Assembly: GCA_001949185.1 (NCBI GenBank)
Contig: BDGG01000022.1
Span: forward strand, 226,098 to 290,097
DNA: 64,000 nucleotides
Direction of reading: 5' to 3'
Origin: Ramazzottius varieornatus
Lineage: Eukaryota; Tardigrada; Eutardigrada; Parachela; Ramazzottiidae
The notes under the pieces were generated by a model. It had not been told where the DNA came from and searched no databases. It saw nothing but the letters and a program-made list of their open reading frames with translations. Of the stretch, positions 50,201 through 64,000 are shown piece by piece. Position 1 is the stretch's first letter. Each line of letters starts with the position of its first letter. Made by a program: the position numbers and the translations under genes.

Positions 50201-51464
50201 TCTCAACAGTGTAATGATAAATGCCCTGCGACATCGACAGCGTCGCTTGAAATCCACCACCACCCTCGACGTTATCTTCCTCGATCAACAATACAAATTG
50301 GCCCCCTTCAACGGCCTGACGGAAGAGTACATGAAAATGGGTAACCGTAACCTAACAATGCCGATATCTGCAACCACCAGACAAGTGTCAAGTAATCCCC
50401 TATGTAATGACAGTAATGACAGTAATGACTGCTTTGCAGTGATACAATATGGCTTTATCGTACTCTTTGGAGCTTCATTTCCGCTAGCACCCGTCTTCTC
50501 CTTGCTCAACAATATCCTGGAACTGCGGTTGGATGCGCGGAAGTTGGTCCTTCAGTCGCGAAGACCACTAGCCCGTCGCGCCCAGTCCATTGGTATATGG
50601 TACCTTGTCCTCAAATGGATCGCCATGCTGTCGGTAAGCCATCGTTTAAAAATACCGCCACACCAATCTCGCAATATTCTCCCTCCCTTACAGGTGTGGG
50701 TCAATGTAAGTACCACAATATGCCCCATATGCCTCTACCCGTTTCAAATAACCAAGAACAGCAAGACCTTTCTTACTCTCGAGCAGGGTTTCCTGATTGC
50801 CTACACGTCAGAAAGCCTGACACAGTTGCTGTACGCCATGCAGAACGGAGGCTCGACCGTCGGATATATGAACCATTCGCTCTCCCACGCCCCCATCGAG
50901 AGCACTTCCCATTCCTGTCGGTAAGCAAATAATAGACACTTCCATTCAATCCAGCCAATGAGCAAGCCTATTGTAACATTACAGCTATGAAGACTTTCGC
51001 ACCGTTAAAGGCATCCGCAGCAAGTTCTACTATGAGCTGGCGGTCTTTCGTCTGGCCTTTGTCCTGCTGTACGTGGTGAGTCCCCTTTCCAGAACCTGCC
51101 TGCCCCCCAATGCCTCTGCTGATGTTGTGTGTTCTGTACATGCTGTCAGGGCATCACCTACGCCATCAGTACGCTGATTACCAGTTTGATTCCTGACACG
51201 CCACAACATGTAGCAGACGCCAAGAAGCGTCGACTCTTCCTGGCCAACCAAGCTCTACAAAGTACACCAGCAGCGGCTAACGAAGCGTACGCCAAAGTCC
51301 GTACCTCCACCCAAGTTAACCCTCTAGCCCGCGCCAGACTTGCCAAGGTTGGCACTCCATCGCGCAAACCAGCCAGCGCGCCCCTCGCTAATAATGATCT
51401 ACCCCAGACACCAAAGCAACCATCGAAACCTGACAACACCATCCTCCGCACTCATAGTATTTAA
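47233..51464 (+). CDS. Anoctamin (TMEM16) family channel or scramblase
   Basis: The likely start is ATG 47233 (MQQSDEEEEEDETDSD). An exon upstream of it cannot be excluded. The acidic, serine-rich N-terminus leads to the anoctamin dimerisation domain (DYALVYEVSKQD, THFVKLHLPWDTIKDWAE, GEVGLERLVNEGIV). HIRGYYGEQVALYFSWLGLYN marks TM1, then WKRKNAELTHYFDCDEY. Calcium-site regions are conserved: FVNSFSPVFYIAFIKGRF (TM6), CFAELGFQLIVLMCGKQ (TM7) and LLNNILELRLDARKL (TM8), with the E and D of NNxxExRLDA. A microexon, GTGTGGGTCAAT (50694-50705), encodes VWVN before FLIAYTSESL. The tail is proline/alanine-rich. Channel versus lipid-scramblase activity cannot be decided here. There are at least 12 exons. 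Confidence 0.9.
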
Positions 51465-51838
51465 GCATCCACAAACTCTAAAGACCCCACATCCCTAAAC
51501 TCTGAACAACCACACTTTGGGTGGAACGACGCCTGAGATCACCAGTATCCAAAGGGATCGCTTACCCGCTGTGCAACGGACAATGGACACACCAATCATG
51601 AAATATGGAGCAACCACCTAAAAGGAGGGGGAGGCGAGTAGGCAACAGCCCGAAGCTCACCAGACTAAAGGTACTAACAAGACTTCTTTCCTTCGTGGCT
51701 ACTCTTGCTATCCCCATGGCCATCCCACTTCATTCCGCTTGACACTGAGAGATGGAAGGGCGTACCTGCGGGAGCGAAAAGGTCCATTGCCATCCATGAC
51801 TATCTTCGGTGTGAAAGACGTTGGGTGCTTGACATCCC
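51465..51838. other. Short intergenic between convergent genes
   Basis: Holds the 3' ends of the anoctamin (+) and CCDC124 (-) genes. No gene was seen. Confidence 0.4.
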
Positions 51839-53129
51839 TCATCTTCTGGCGCTGTTGTATGTTTGCGTGCTTTGGTTGAAGGGATTTTCCGGTGACTTTT
51901 GCCATTCCTTCTTCAGCATCTGCTTCAACTGGGACAGACGAAAGTTGGGATATTCCTCCCTGCAAAAGAGTGTAGTGACGCCAGTGCGGAAAGAACCGAT
52001 TCTTTCGGCACAGTCTAGATGCTATGGCCAAAGATGCTATACAAGGCTCATCGAGAAAAATAAAGAAAAAGATGTATATTGTTTTTTGGCGAATGATAGA
52101 TCTACACAACCAAACCGACTTGAGCCGTGGGAGCTCCCGCTCTTCAAAGACGATGTATGCTCCGCGTACACGCTTCTCCGGATGCTTGTCACCACCGTCT
52201 TCGTCCTTTGTACTACAAACAACAGTACTGTATGTTATATTATCGTCAAGACTTGCGTGTGGAGATTCGTCCTTCGCACGGAATCACTTCCGGCTGCTAA
52301 CCATCGGCTCGATCGCCAGACACAATACTCAAATTCCGTACCTCAACGCCGCCAAAGCTTCATCAACACTGCGCGCAGCTCCTTCTTCAGCAACCAACCG
52401 ATTGACGTTTTCGTGCAGCGGAGCATCTTCGTCCAACTCAAAGGGTGGCTTCGTACCAGCATTCTCTTCTTTGGTCCTCACAGCTGCAGCTATAATAACA
52501 ACGAGAAAACTGAAAGTTCATCCGCTTTTCCGTAGCTAAAAATAACCATGTCTTCAGCTGTTAGACACCAATCTTTGCTAGTCTTTCCCGTTCCAAAGTA
52601 GCATCAATATGTGCTCGGGTAACTTTGGCAGGTGCTGCATTCTTGGCCCCTTTGATACTGTTCATCTCTTCCTCCAGCAATTTGTCTCGCTCCAGCTTCT
52701 TTTGCATCGCTTCTTGCTGCTTCTTCTCCTTCTCTTCCTAGAACAAGGAACCAAATAAACACCAGTGTTTTACTGGAGATGTCTGTAAGGACAGACTGGA
52801 CAGTTTATGACTAAAAAATTCACCATGGAAATAAACGATTAAGCTTGGGCTCTGCACTGGAACAATCTTGCACCAACTGTTTGTCGATACCTCACATCTC
52901 TTGCCATGAAACGAGAACAAGTAAACAAAGGGTATGCTATTATGTATCAAAGAAAAGAAACGTAACCAACCTGTCGTTCTAGCTTCTTGAGAATATGCTT
53001 GTCGTTGTCTTCCCATAATTTGTCCTCGGCCATCTTCTCCTTGCGTAAACGCTCATCCTCGGCCACTTTCCCCTTGCGGGCTCGCGCTTCTGCCGCTTTG
53101 GAGTTCTCTCCTTGAAACTTCTTTGGCAT
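51839..53129 (-). CDS. CCDC124: CCDC124 / Lso2-family ribosome-associated protein, complete
   Basis: The ATG at 53129 begins MPKKFQGENSKAAEARARKG, nearly identical to the family start. Charged coiled coil follows (EDNDKHILKKLERQ, then EEKEKKQQEAMQKK), then SIKGAKNAAPAKVTRAHIDAT, LHENVNRLVAEEGAARSVDEA, HPEKRVRGAYIVFEERELPR and EYPNFRLSQLKQMLKKEWQK, ending SPENPFNQSTQTYNSARR. CCDC124 and its yeast counterpart Lso2 bind idle 80S ribosomes and help recovery from dormancy, which is of interest if the organism survives desiccation or starvation. At least five exons join in frame, with the stop at 51839-51841. It is divergent from enolase. Confidence 0.92.
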
Positions 53130-53878
53130 CGTCGTCGTTGAACTGGTGATCTAAACAACGTGAACAAGACTCCAGAACGAAATAGTCTACGAGACAACGA
53201 CAGAGCACTGTACTGCTGCTAAACCGCGCGTCTGCCGAAGCATGGTAAGCCAGAACGCGGAAAATAAAAATGGTAGGTCATCAAACTACCGGACCTGGGA
53301 CCCGTACACAGGAAAACTCGGCATCGAATCCCGGTAAAACTGCTTTTTCAGATCTCGAGCCAAGTGGTGCAGTCAATCAACCGAAACATCGCAATGTTTC
53401 TCTTCGTATCCAAGCCGTAGCAGCGGTTGATTGATCAAGTTGATCGGTTGATTTTAATTGTCAAGCAACCTGATCAATCAGCCGTGAAAGTTAGTGTTCA
53501 GATTCGGCCAATCGTATCCGCGGACACCGCCACGCCTCGTCGGACAGATTCTATGTCACTGCGAGTCTCGTGACTTTTGCCCAATCGTCTTGTATCAGTT
53601 GTATGAATTCAGTTATTCAGCTCGACGGTGGTTTGCGTTATGCGAAACTTCATCCGATTAGAAGATGCCCGTGGTCGTTATTTATACGTCGGAGAATTAA
53701 CATAACATGTCGGGATAAGATTTCCGCGTAGAATGGGGCATTACTATTACGTCATGTGGGGCGGATATGGCATAGGATAAGATCTGCACTTCACGTCGCC
53801 CAAGCTTCTATTGGCCAGACCTTGCCGTAAGCCCGGGACCAAAATTCCGAAAGTGACCTAGAATGGCGTATAGTCCCC
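53130..53878. other. CCDC124-enolase intergenic, left part
   Basis: Contains small inverted repeats (tcaatcaaccg near 53372 and cggttgattga near 53423) within TTGATC-rich sequence. No gene was seen. It separates divergent promoters. Confidence 0.4.
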
Positions 53879-54022
53879 GTACACGCGCCTGGCCTAATTA
53901 CCGGCCTGGACAAAATTTCCGGCCAACGGCCNNNNNNNNNNNNNNNNNNNNNNNNNNNNNNNNNNNNNNNNNNNNNNNNNNGAAATTTTGTCCGGGCCGG
54001 TAATTAGGCCAGGCGCGTGTAC
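53879..54022. repeat. Palindrome with assembly gap at its apex
   Basis: The left arm, from 53879 (gtacacgcgcctggcctaat...), and the right arm, ending at 54022, are inverted copies over about 42 bp with one or two mismatches, sharing caaaatttc at the inner end. The 50 N's (53932-53981) occupy the centre. A foldback element of roughly this size would explain the arms, and its stem could explain the failure to assemble the loop. Confidence 0.85.
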
Positions 54023-54247
54023 CGTGCGGGAAAGTACCACGGCCACCACCAATCAACCCGTGCTCCGTTTGATTGACTCGATCCATCCAGCAGGGCGAAG
54101 TTGTTTGCAAATCGCAGCTTGCAATGCTGAAGTCAAGTGACTCAAGTTACAAGCTGCTTTTCTTTCCCCCGTTCCAGCTGTTTCTCTTCCGGTGTGGGTT
54201 CCTGTTACTTGTCGTTGTTTGTAGATTCAGTACAAGCGGAAAGGAAG

Positions 54248-55827
<1,580 letters not shown>

Positions 55828-56343
55828 ACCTCTTTATATCTTAGCAGGAGTTGCTAACGTGACTTTGATGTTTTATTGTGTCTCAATACGAATTGTCTTA
55901 TCGTTTCTGTTCTTGTGAAGGGTTATTTTATGCGAATGACTCGACAATGGGGTTCGTTCGCAATAATGTATGCTTTTGCCAGATCTTACGTGCAAGATAG
56001 TCTACGTTTTGCGTTGTCGAACTATACTTTTCTGCGGAAAACTCGGAGATATAGAAAGAACGGGCTTTAACAAAAAGAAACGTTGAACAAGAGCAGGAGA
56101 GGAAAGAGGACAGACTCGGTCACTGGGGTCCCATTTAGACTTGCTGGAAATTCTCAGGTTTTGGCGAATTTGGCGAACGAAGGAACAGGTGTCGAGCGCA
56201 GGTGTGCAGTGAGCATCAGAACATGACGACACGCACCTGAAATCACGCACCTAAACAAAAACAGTTCCGTCACCGTTTGACTTGATTGAATTCACTCCAA
56301 CGCTGAACAACTACAAGACTGCTTGGTTGACGAAAATTTGCAC
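55828..56343. other. Intergenic downstream of enolase
   Basis: No gene was seen. The frames are short and unrecognised. Confidence 0.4.
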
Positions 56344-56790
56344 TGCGTGCATTAGAGCACTGGGCCGCAGGTCCAAAAGTACCCTGTAACTGTGCTGCGC
56401 ACATTACCAGGGCGCTGTACGCTGCGCTGTGCTGCACAACTTTCATGCCCAGTGGCTAAGCAGCTGTGCTACAGATGCACGTTGACCTGGTGCAATTGCG
56501 CGGAACGCCGATGTATTGACGTGGTTTGTAAATCAGTCGGCGAAATCGATAGTCAACCTGGAGAACGTTGTCATAAAGTACGGCAAAGCTGAGGCGGCTG
56601 ACGTTCGAATGCCCAAAAACTGTAGTTTTTGTTAGGTTTCGGTAGGTGCATCTGCACGGTAGTCTATGGCTTTCTGCTGTATGCTGTGCTATGCCGCACA
56701 AATTTCGTCAGTTCACGCGCTGCGGCTGTGCTGCAGCACAGCACAGCTACAGTGCAGCGCATGCGGCCAGATTCCGTGCTCTAGCGTGCA
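56344..56790. mobile_element. Inverted-repeat element of about 450 bp
   Basis: tgcgtgcattagagcac...ggccgca at 56344-56369 matches the reverse complement of 56762-56790. Inside both ends are GCTGTGCTGC/GCAGCACAGC-rich tracts in opposite orientation. This is a nonautonomous foldback or MITE layout with no transposase. Confidence 0.65.
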
Positions 56791-56958
56791 TTCAGCTGGT
56801 AAAGAGGCTGAAGAAAGCAGTTGAATTTAGCCAATCGTAGATTTATTCAGGAAATGGAGAATTTCCAGTAACTCTAGTCCCATTTTCTGCTTCTCCGTCT
56901 CGCGTTGTTTGCCTGCCGAATGCCGATATCGGGAGCTTGATTGGACGAGTGTCAAACA

Positions 56959-57169
56959 GTACTGTATTCCCTCGATAGTTCTGCGAATTACGTCAGCATG
57001 CCAGTAAATTACACCCGCACTGGTATCGCTGATTGTTTGATTGTCGCCCATCATTACACTTGATTGGGGAGCAGTCTTTGATTGAACGTATAGATACTTT
57101 CTGTTCCCCGCCGGATTATATTTACCACAACCGTCACGTGATCCGCAGAACTTTCGAGGGAAATAGTAC
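56959..57169. mobile_element. MITE, about 210 bp, copy 2
   Basis: The same element as 11064-11269, with end motifs gtactgtattccctcgatag and its inverse gtactatttccctcgaaag. The internal sequence is highly similar (shared words ccagtaaattacacccgcac and gattgaacgtatagatactt). Two copies within 46 kb suggest a multicopy family. Confidence 0.85.
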
Positions 57170-58025
57170 ACGCACGACGAGATATTACGGGTCAGCAAAA
57201 ATTACGGACCAGGCCTTTTCGCTACGGCGGTATGGGCAGGTGATTCTTGCTTCAAGTGAAAACCACATCGAATGCTGCACTGCTGTACGTGTGTACTGAA
57301 TATTGGGCCGAGGAGCTAAAGCTTGTTAAATTACTGTTATAGCAGTCAGATCTTCATTATATCTTCAACAGTTCAAATTATTTCAAGGCTTCTCCGGCCT
57401 CCGGGAGAAAGTCGACAGCAGCATGGAGGCGTTAGAGTAGAACAGCTGACCAGCTGATGGCCACCGTCCATGACAATTTTCTACGGTTGAATTTTACTAC
57501 GTTACGTTCTTTGTGCGATTTCTGTTTCTGATTTCCATACAAATTGTAAATTTGCCGTCTTTTCGCCTGGCCCGTACTGTAGTATTTACTGGCCCGTAGT
57601 TACAGACATTAAGTTGCCACCGCCAGATGAAAGTCCCACTGTAGCTAAGATGAGTTGCAACGTCACTTATAAGCGCAGCAGCTGATCAGAACTTTGAACA
57701 GTTGGGCAGCCACCATACTTCCCAATGCTAGCCAACCGTAACTCCTATTACACTATTTTTCGAAAATGAGGGGAGCTCCGGAAAGCAAGTGTAGTTACAC
57801 GTCACGAAAGGGGCGGAGCAAGGCCGTCGCTGCAGTTGCAAAGTGAACTGGTGTGGCACCTTAATGTTTATAATCTCTCGTCGTGCGTGTACTCAAGAGG
57901 TTCATAGTCTACCAACTTTTACAGCCCGTCGTGAAGAGGACTATTCATTCCCCATTTCTCCGCAACTTAGTGCTCTGCTGGATATTCGGATACAGTAATC
58001 AGTGCTAGGCTCGAAAGAGCGAAGG
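57170..58025. other. Intergenic upstream of TVP23
   Basis: No coding signal was seen. Promoter sequence of the TVP23 gene presumably lies at its right end. Confidence 0.4.
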
Positions 58026-59112
<1,087 letters not shown>

Positions 59113-59531
59113 AGACGTTCCCACTTTTTGCACATTCTCTCAAACGCTTCGCTACTTTCCCTACACAACACTGTTCTTCTGAATCGTACTGTTCATACCG
59201 ATATTACGAGGGCTTAGAGATTATTACTGAGGTTATTTTCTCGACTCATTCTGTCAACCACTATTTTATACTGTTTACCGTAAAGAAAAATGACTCATCG
59301 TTCTCTACAAAAGTTCACTAGCTACCAAAATTAGATCACCACAAGAAAACAAGGAAACTCGATCGTGCAGGAAGAACACCAAAACTATAACGTGGTTATC
59401 AGGAGCAACAAAACCAGAAACGAGATTCTCCACAAAATAGTACATCTTTGGTATAATCACGGGCTAGAGAAACTTCAACCTTCCTTCACCGAGAGTACGA
59501 ACGCGAGAGTAGCAACGTCAACAAACAAATA
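59113..59531. other. Short intergenic between convergent TVP23 and DOCK genes
   Basis: Holds the two 3' UTRs. The frame at 59365-59622 (+) is a chance frame overlapping the DOCK 3' end. Confidence 0.4.
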
Positions 59532-62500
59532 CTACGACGGTAAAATAGGTGATAAGTTCTGTAGCTCGTCTTGGGTCAGCATTTCCTGGTTGTATGCCAG
59601 CATGGGTTTAATGGAATCGTGAAAGCGTTGGTAGTTTTTCTCCAGTTCCCGCTGATATTCCTTCTGGTCGGCTGCAATGAGTGTCTTGTTCTTTTTCAAG
59701 GCTTCCAGACACCGACGTGTAAACTCTTTGAAACAAAGGCGCAGTTTGTGCTGGAAGGGTGTCATTGGTTGATCGTGGGGATGAGACAGGAAAACGGCGG
59801 CCACTTCCAATGGCCCTTGATTGACCGTGGTGCCGATCGAACCCTGCGAAGAATGTCTCACACGTTAAACAATACTCTACAGTATTGCAGGTCGACCTGT
59901 TAAGGATTACCTGGAGGACCATCTGAAGCATCTTGGCGTCTGCAGGTTCAGCCTTGATCGCTGCATGGAGTTCTTCCGTCTTCTTCTGCATATCTTCAAT
60001 GGCCAGTTCAATTGGCGATAAGACGATCGACTCTCTTGCCACAACTTGTATTCTAGTCTTGACGTACGGGAACGCCTAGAAGAAAAGTAGACACAATTGG
60101 CCCCGGTTGTCCAAACCAACTTTCAACGTTGTCCTCGATCAGTAACGCAAATAACCGTTCTATAAACAGATCGGGCGCCACATCAACTCTATCCCGGATG
60201 AAATGACCTACGAAAGCGTTCGGCGCACAGCAAAAGTAATGCAGGCGTTCAGAAAACAGTAATAATAGGAACATTTCCGAAAGAATTATGAGATCGCCAC
60301 TGTCAGCAAGCGAGCAATTCATTACGTACATTCGCGGTTGTGAGGATGGTCTTTCTCTTATACTGCTCATGGAGCTCCCCATGCGATCTTCCATCCATGG
60401 TGAAGGGCGTGGAGTAGACAAACCGTCTGAGGTTGTAGTTTTTTTGAAAGAAGGTCTGTCTGTGCCGTAGTTCCCATCTGTCAAAATACGGCTCGACGAA
60501 GGTGATCTGAATGTAGCACTTGTCGGGATGAAGGGATTCCTTCTTGATGACATTGGAATCTTTTACCATCTCTAGATATTGCACACCAAACTTCTCAGCG
60601 TAGAAAGCCTGAAATCGAAAGAAGACTGAGCATTATCCAGTTTCGAGTTCAGATTCTATCAAGGTTAACTTGCGGGGGTCGCCAAGGAAGGCATGCCCAC
60701 TTTAGTCCACCTGCAGTACTGCCTATATTGAGCCTCTTCAGTATCTTCACTGACGATGCCAGTAGAGTATGCAGGTTCTTGCCCTTCACACACCCGCCGA
60801 CAGTATACAGTACGCGTACACTAAATTTACTCGCACAGCATACAACTGCGTTCCTGGAAGGCTGCACGGTCTTCCTTCCATTTGGATCTTTCCCGGTTTC
60901 CATCTAGAATTACGGTATTGTAGTCGGTATTCCCAACTGGAAACCGGAAAAAAGCCCAAATGGAAGATTCTTCAGGGATGCATCTTGAGCACTATACAAT
61001 GCGCGCAGCAGAACGGGAAGCAAGTGCGTGAAAAACCGGCACGTTATGATGTCAGCAGCACTTCACAGCGACTGATACATATTACAAAATCTGACACAAC
61101 GAGCCAACCTCAAGGCGGTGGGAGATTTCAGGTAGCATAGTGATGACAGGTTCCTTGTAGACAAACTCTTCGCCATCCAAGTCACCAAACTTGGCTCCGT
61201 AGAATCCTACGCGGAAGAAGGTCCCGAAAACGCGTTTACCGCTCATCCGATCGATTTTTAAGAAGGCTTCGTGCAGTCGTTTGTAGATGGCAGCTAGCTG
61301 TACGTAGTCGTGGTGAACTTCCACAGCTGGTATCACGATCTAAAACAGCCCATTTCTCAAACACATTCTCGAAAGGTAAAGGATGAAGATGAACTACCTT
61401 GTAGACTTCGTTAACGGCCTCATACATTCCAGCACATTCGAAAGCGTCCACAGCTTGGTCCAACAGCGCTAAAAGCCCCGACTCGGTGAATGTTTTTCCC
61501 GTGCAGATACCTTCCTCGTTGGGCGACATGACATCATCGGAGATGGCACTTTCCTCCAGAATGTTACTGGAGATCTTGTCGAAAGTCACACAGCCCGTCG
61601 GCAGATATTTCTGGACAAAGAATGCCACTATCACTGCAGCCGACTTTTCCATCAAACCAAGCAAATAAGATGGTCAATCACTTTCCAGAAATTTGCAAGA
61701 GCATCTCACTGGACTCGTAGGTATTACCTTGTCTTCCAACAGGTGCAGATATTCCGACACCAACGCAGCCGAATGAATGCGGCACTGGGCTGTTTCCGCG
61801 TACAAACCTCGCTCTGAAAAGCCATGACACAAAAAAACATTTTAAAACTTGAACTAATTATTCTTTTGTTTAAATTTTGCCATAAGATGATACCTGATAG
61901 TTTCTGGGCCATGTTAGCCAGCCACGTTAGTCTCAAATCCGGCGAGTTCTTGTATCCCTTCGCGATGCGGTACATGAGGTCCATCAGCATTTCCGGGTCT
62001 TCCTGGTAGGCCTTCATTTTGACAGTATCACTGAGGATCATATGGAGGTTGAAAACGAGATCGCGCACCTATTCAACATGCAAAATAATGTCGACCTCCT
62101 TCTCGACTAGTCCGGAACCATTCAACCTGCGCTATCATTTTCATTTTCCACTTTACATCAGATCCTCCTCGGATGACAAATCAAAGCCCAAAGACAAATA
62201 AACCAACGCTTCGATTTCTCTCCATCCGAGCTACAGCCGACAGATGCTACTGTTTGTTTAACCAAAGACAAGAAAAACAAACGCACAAGAAACATGGCGG
62301 ACTTGATGGATCATTCACTACCCATCGGTCATGTCATATCATATTACACATCACCTAACGTCCACAAAGCCTAACGGTCCCACACCTTTCTGGCGATGTC
62401 ATCATCTTATATTGCACTCAGCTAATGCGAAATTTATGCCTGGATGTGAAATTTTAGGAAGTGTGCGTGCCACGGGTTGTTTGAAACTTTGTCATGTTGT

Positions 62501-64000
62501 ATGAGCTGGTATAGGAGCATTTAAGTCAACACGAACCTGTTCGGGAAAGGTGCTGCCTTTCAGTTCGCCATCTTGGTCCGCATACGTCAGGATAGTTTTC
62601 AGTGATCTCCTCAGGTAATCTTCGTTCAGATCCGTGATGGTGCCCACCAGCGAGCTCAGCGAGATAGTCACCTGCATCTTTACTCGAGAGAAGCTGTTGC
62701 CGATCTCAAAGTTCTGGCGCATCAGCATGTACAGCGAGGCACAAGCTTGGGAGCGGACAGCGGCGATTGCCGAGCTGCAGTGACTAAGGAGCCGCAAACA
62801 CAGGTCCGCGCAGTACTCGGTCTCGGCTTCGAAGAGTAGCTCGGGGAACTTGTAGACGATGGAACGTTGACAGGCAAAGAGGGTCTCGTACACTTGGACA
62901 CTCTGACTGCAGCCCAGAGCGTGCAGCAGGACTTTGAACGCCGCGCCCAGTTGATCGTGGAGAAAAGGATGACTTAAGATTATCTAAACAAAACTCACAT
63001 GAAAGCAGAAGCTGGGATCCGTTACAAATGGTGAAACTAAAGAATCTGATGATACGGGTATATAAAAATGTGTAAATTTTGGGCGCAGACCTGTATGACG
63101 AGATCGAGGTTATCCAAAACCGTCAAGGCGACTTCAGCGCTCAGAACTCCTTCCAACATGGCTTCGTTCTTCGCATCAAGGCTTTCCGTGTCGGATAGCG
63201 GAAACGGCCTCCAAAGCTGGTCCTTGCGATATCGCAGGCCCTCCCCGGTGGTCATACTACCACGAGCACCTACAGGAAACCACCCAGTTAAGCAATCCAA
63301 ACTATACGTTGAGACCCTCATGAAAGAAAGAAAAGATTAAAAGTAAAGAATTGCCCGCACTCAGTGTTCCAGCTCGACGTTTCTCAAAGTCATTCTTGAC
63401 ATGAATCGATCCAAGGATGGCATCGCCCAGCATCGACTTGAGTTCTTCCCTCTGGACACCTGTATGACCTCTCGTGTGGATGGTTTTTGGACCTTCAGAA
63501 AAGAGTATCCATAATCAACAAGCCCTATAAGGCCAGCTGGAAATAAGTTTGCCTACCAGAGTATTCGAAGCAGTGAATTGTCAACTGCAGTATCTCTAAC
63601 AGCTGGGCCAGCCGGTGCCCTTGCAGATTCTCCCACCATCCTCTCAATGTGTGTTCTTCCGCAGACTTGACGATCCAGATGAAGGAGATCAGAAGGTGCC
63701 TCGTAGCTTCGGCATTCAACTGCGGCCTTCTTCCCTACAACAACAATGCACTTTAGTGCATAATCGACAAATGTCAAGAGACCACAAAGATTGGGGAAAA
63801 CATGAATAAATAGCCCAACGATCCAGCATTTCGAAACAAATACAGTCCACTCGTTCGAGATGTGTTACCTACTGTAATTTGACAGTTTCAAAAACTGAAA
63901 GATCAGGGAACTCAACGAGCCTGCTCGCCATGCCGCAGCTTTGCTAGACGCATGCGACTTGATTACTTGATTACATCGGTCGAAGCAGGATGTTATGTAC
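59532..64000 (-). CDS. DOCK-C (DOCK6/7/8-type) guanine nucleotide exchange factor, 3' part
   Basis: This is the C-terminal half of a large Rac/Cdc42 exchange factor that runs off the right edge. From the edge inward are [98 protein letters not shown] and the DHR2 catalytic region: [85 protein letters not shown] and [19 protein letters not shown]. The gene ends [11 protein letters not shown] at 59532, with a tail diverging from vertebrate DOCK7. Introns are 60-150 bp except one of about 470 bp near 62070-62540. Family placement as DOCK6/7/8 is strong. Confidence 0.92.

Noticed and set aside
49920-50924. A 334-codon plus-strand frame
   Set aside because: It reads through anoctamin introns in a different frame from the conserved TM6-TM8 exons. 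Only segments such as VIQYGFIVLFG belong to the protein.
51705-52539. Plus-strand frames up to 276 codons
   Set aside because: The minus strand here encodes the conserved C-terminal exons of CCDC124, so the plus frames are shadows.
53270-53340. Sequence resembling a tRNA T-arm (GCATCGAATCCCGGT)
   Set aside because: No matching acceptor, D or anticodon stems were found.

Overview
The window is animal nuclear DNA. Nearly every recognisable protein is split by short GT-AG introns (about 50-150 bp, a few longer), the genes are closely packed on both strands, and all recognisable proteins have metazoan relatives: PRMT3, lysosomal glucocerebrosidase, mitochondrial EF-G2, the mitochondrial dicarboxylate carrier, enolase, TVP23, CCDC124, an anoctamin and a DOCK6/7/8-type GEF. 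Two PAN-domain/ZP-domain membrane proteins of the NompA/NOAH cuticle-anchor type point to an ecdysozoan. The gene density (about 17 convincing genes in 64 kb) fits a compact genome such as a tardigrade's, but that placement is inference. There are two assembly gaps (31929-31988 and 53932-53981), and both lie in or beside inverted repeats.

Layout. 1-600: inverted-repeat debris. 691-3320 (+): PRMT3. 3321-6868: gene-poor, with CATTAC/GTAATG repeats and a 173-bp tandem repeat. 6869-7500 (+): possible secreted peptide precursor. 10600-7906 (-): glucosylceramidase with its signal-peptide exon. 11064-11269: MITE. 11531-14319 (+): GFM2. 14320-16612: repeats. 16613-18463 (+): four-TM LAPTM-like protein with an apparent 1-nt frame break. 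19359-21207 (+): dicarboxylate carrier with a MITE in intron 1. 21208-24764: weak candidates, including an unrecognised gene behind a CCAAT/CRE-rich region. 26367-24765 (-): two-RRM protein. 30391-26992 (-): PP2C-like (PP2D1-type) protein. 30392-33297: MITE, gap, repeats.

33298-36492 (-) and 43369-46367 (+): PAN-ZP paralogues in opposite orientation, with an LHFPL-like tetraspan (39340-40186, -) between them. An anoctamin/TMEM16 follows (47233-51464, +), then CCDC124 (53129-51839, -), a palindrome with a gap at its apex, enolase (54248-55827, +), two inverted-repeat elements, TVP23 (58026-59112, +) and the 3' part of a DOCK-C gene (59532 to the window end, -).

Most genes are unrelated housekeeping functions placed side by side. 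The exception worth attention is 33-51 kb, where two apical-matrix PAN-ZP proteins, an LHFPL-family tetraspan and a TMEM16 protein sit next to each other. Relatives of these families act at sensory or epidermal apical surfaces, so a shared role is a testable hypothesis, not something the sequence proves. Exon joins were worked out by eye from splice signals and reading frame. Gene ends are firm where stated, and UTRs were not determined.
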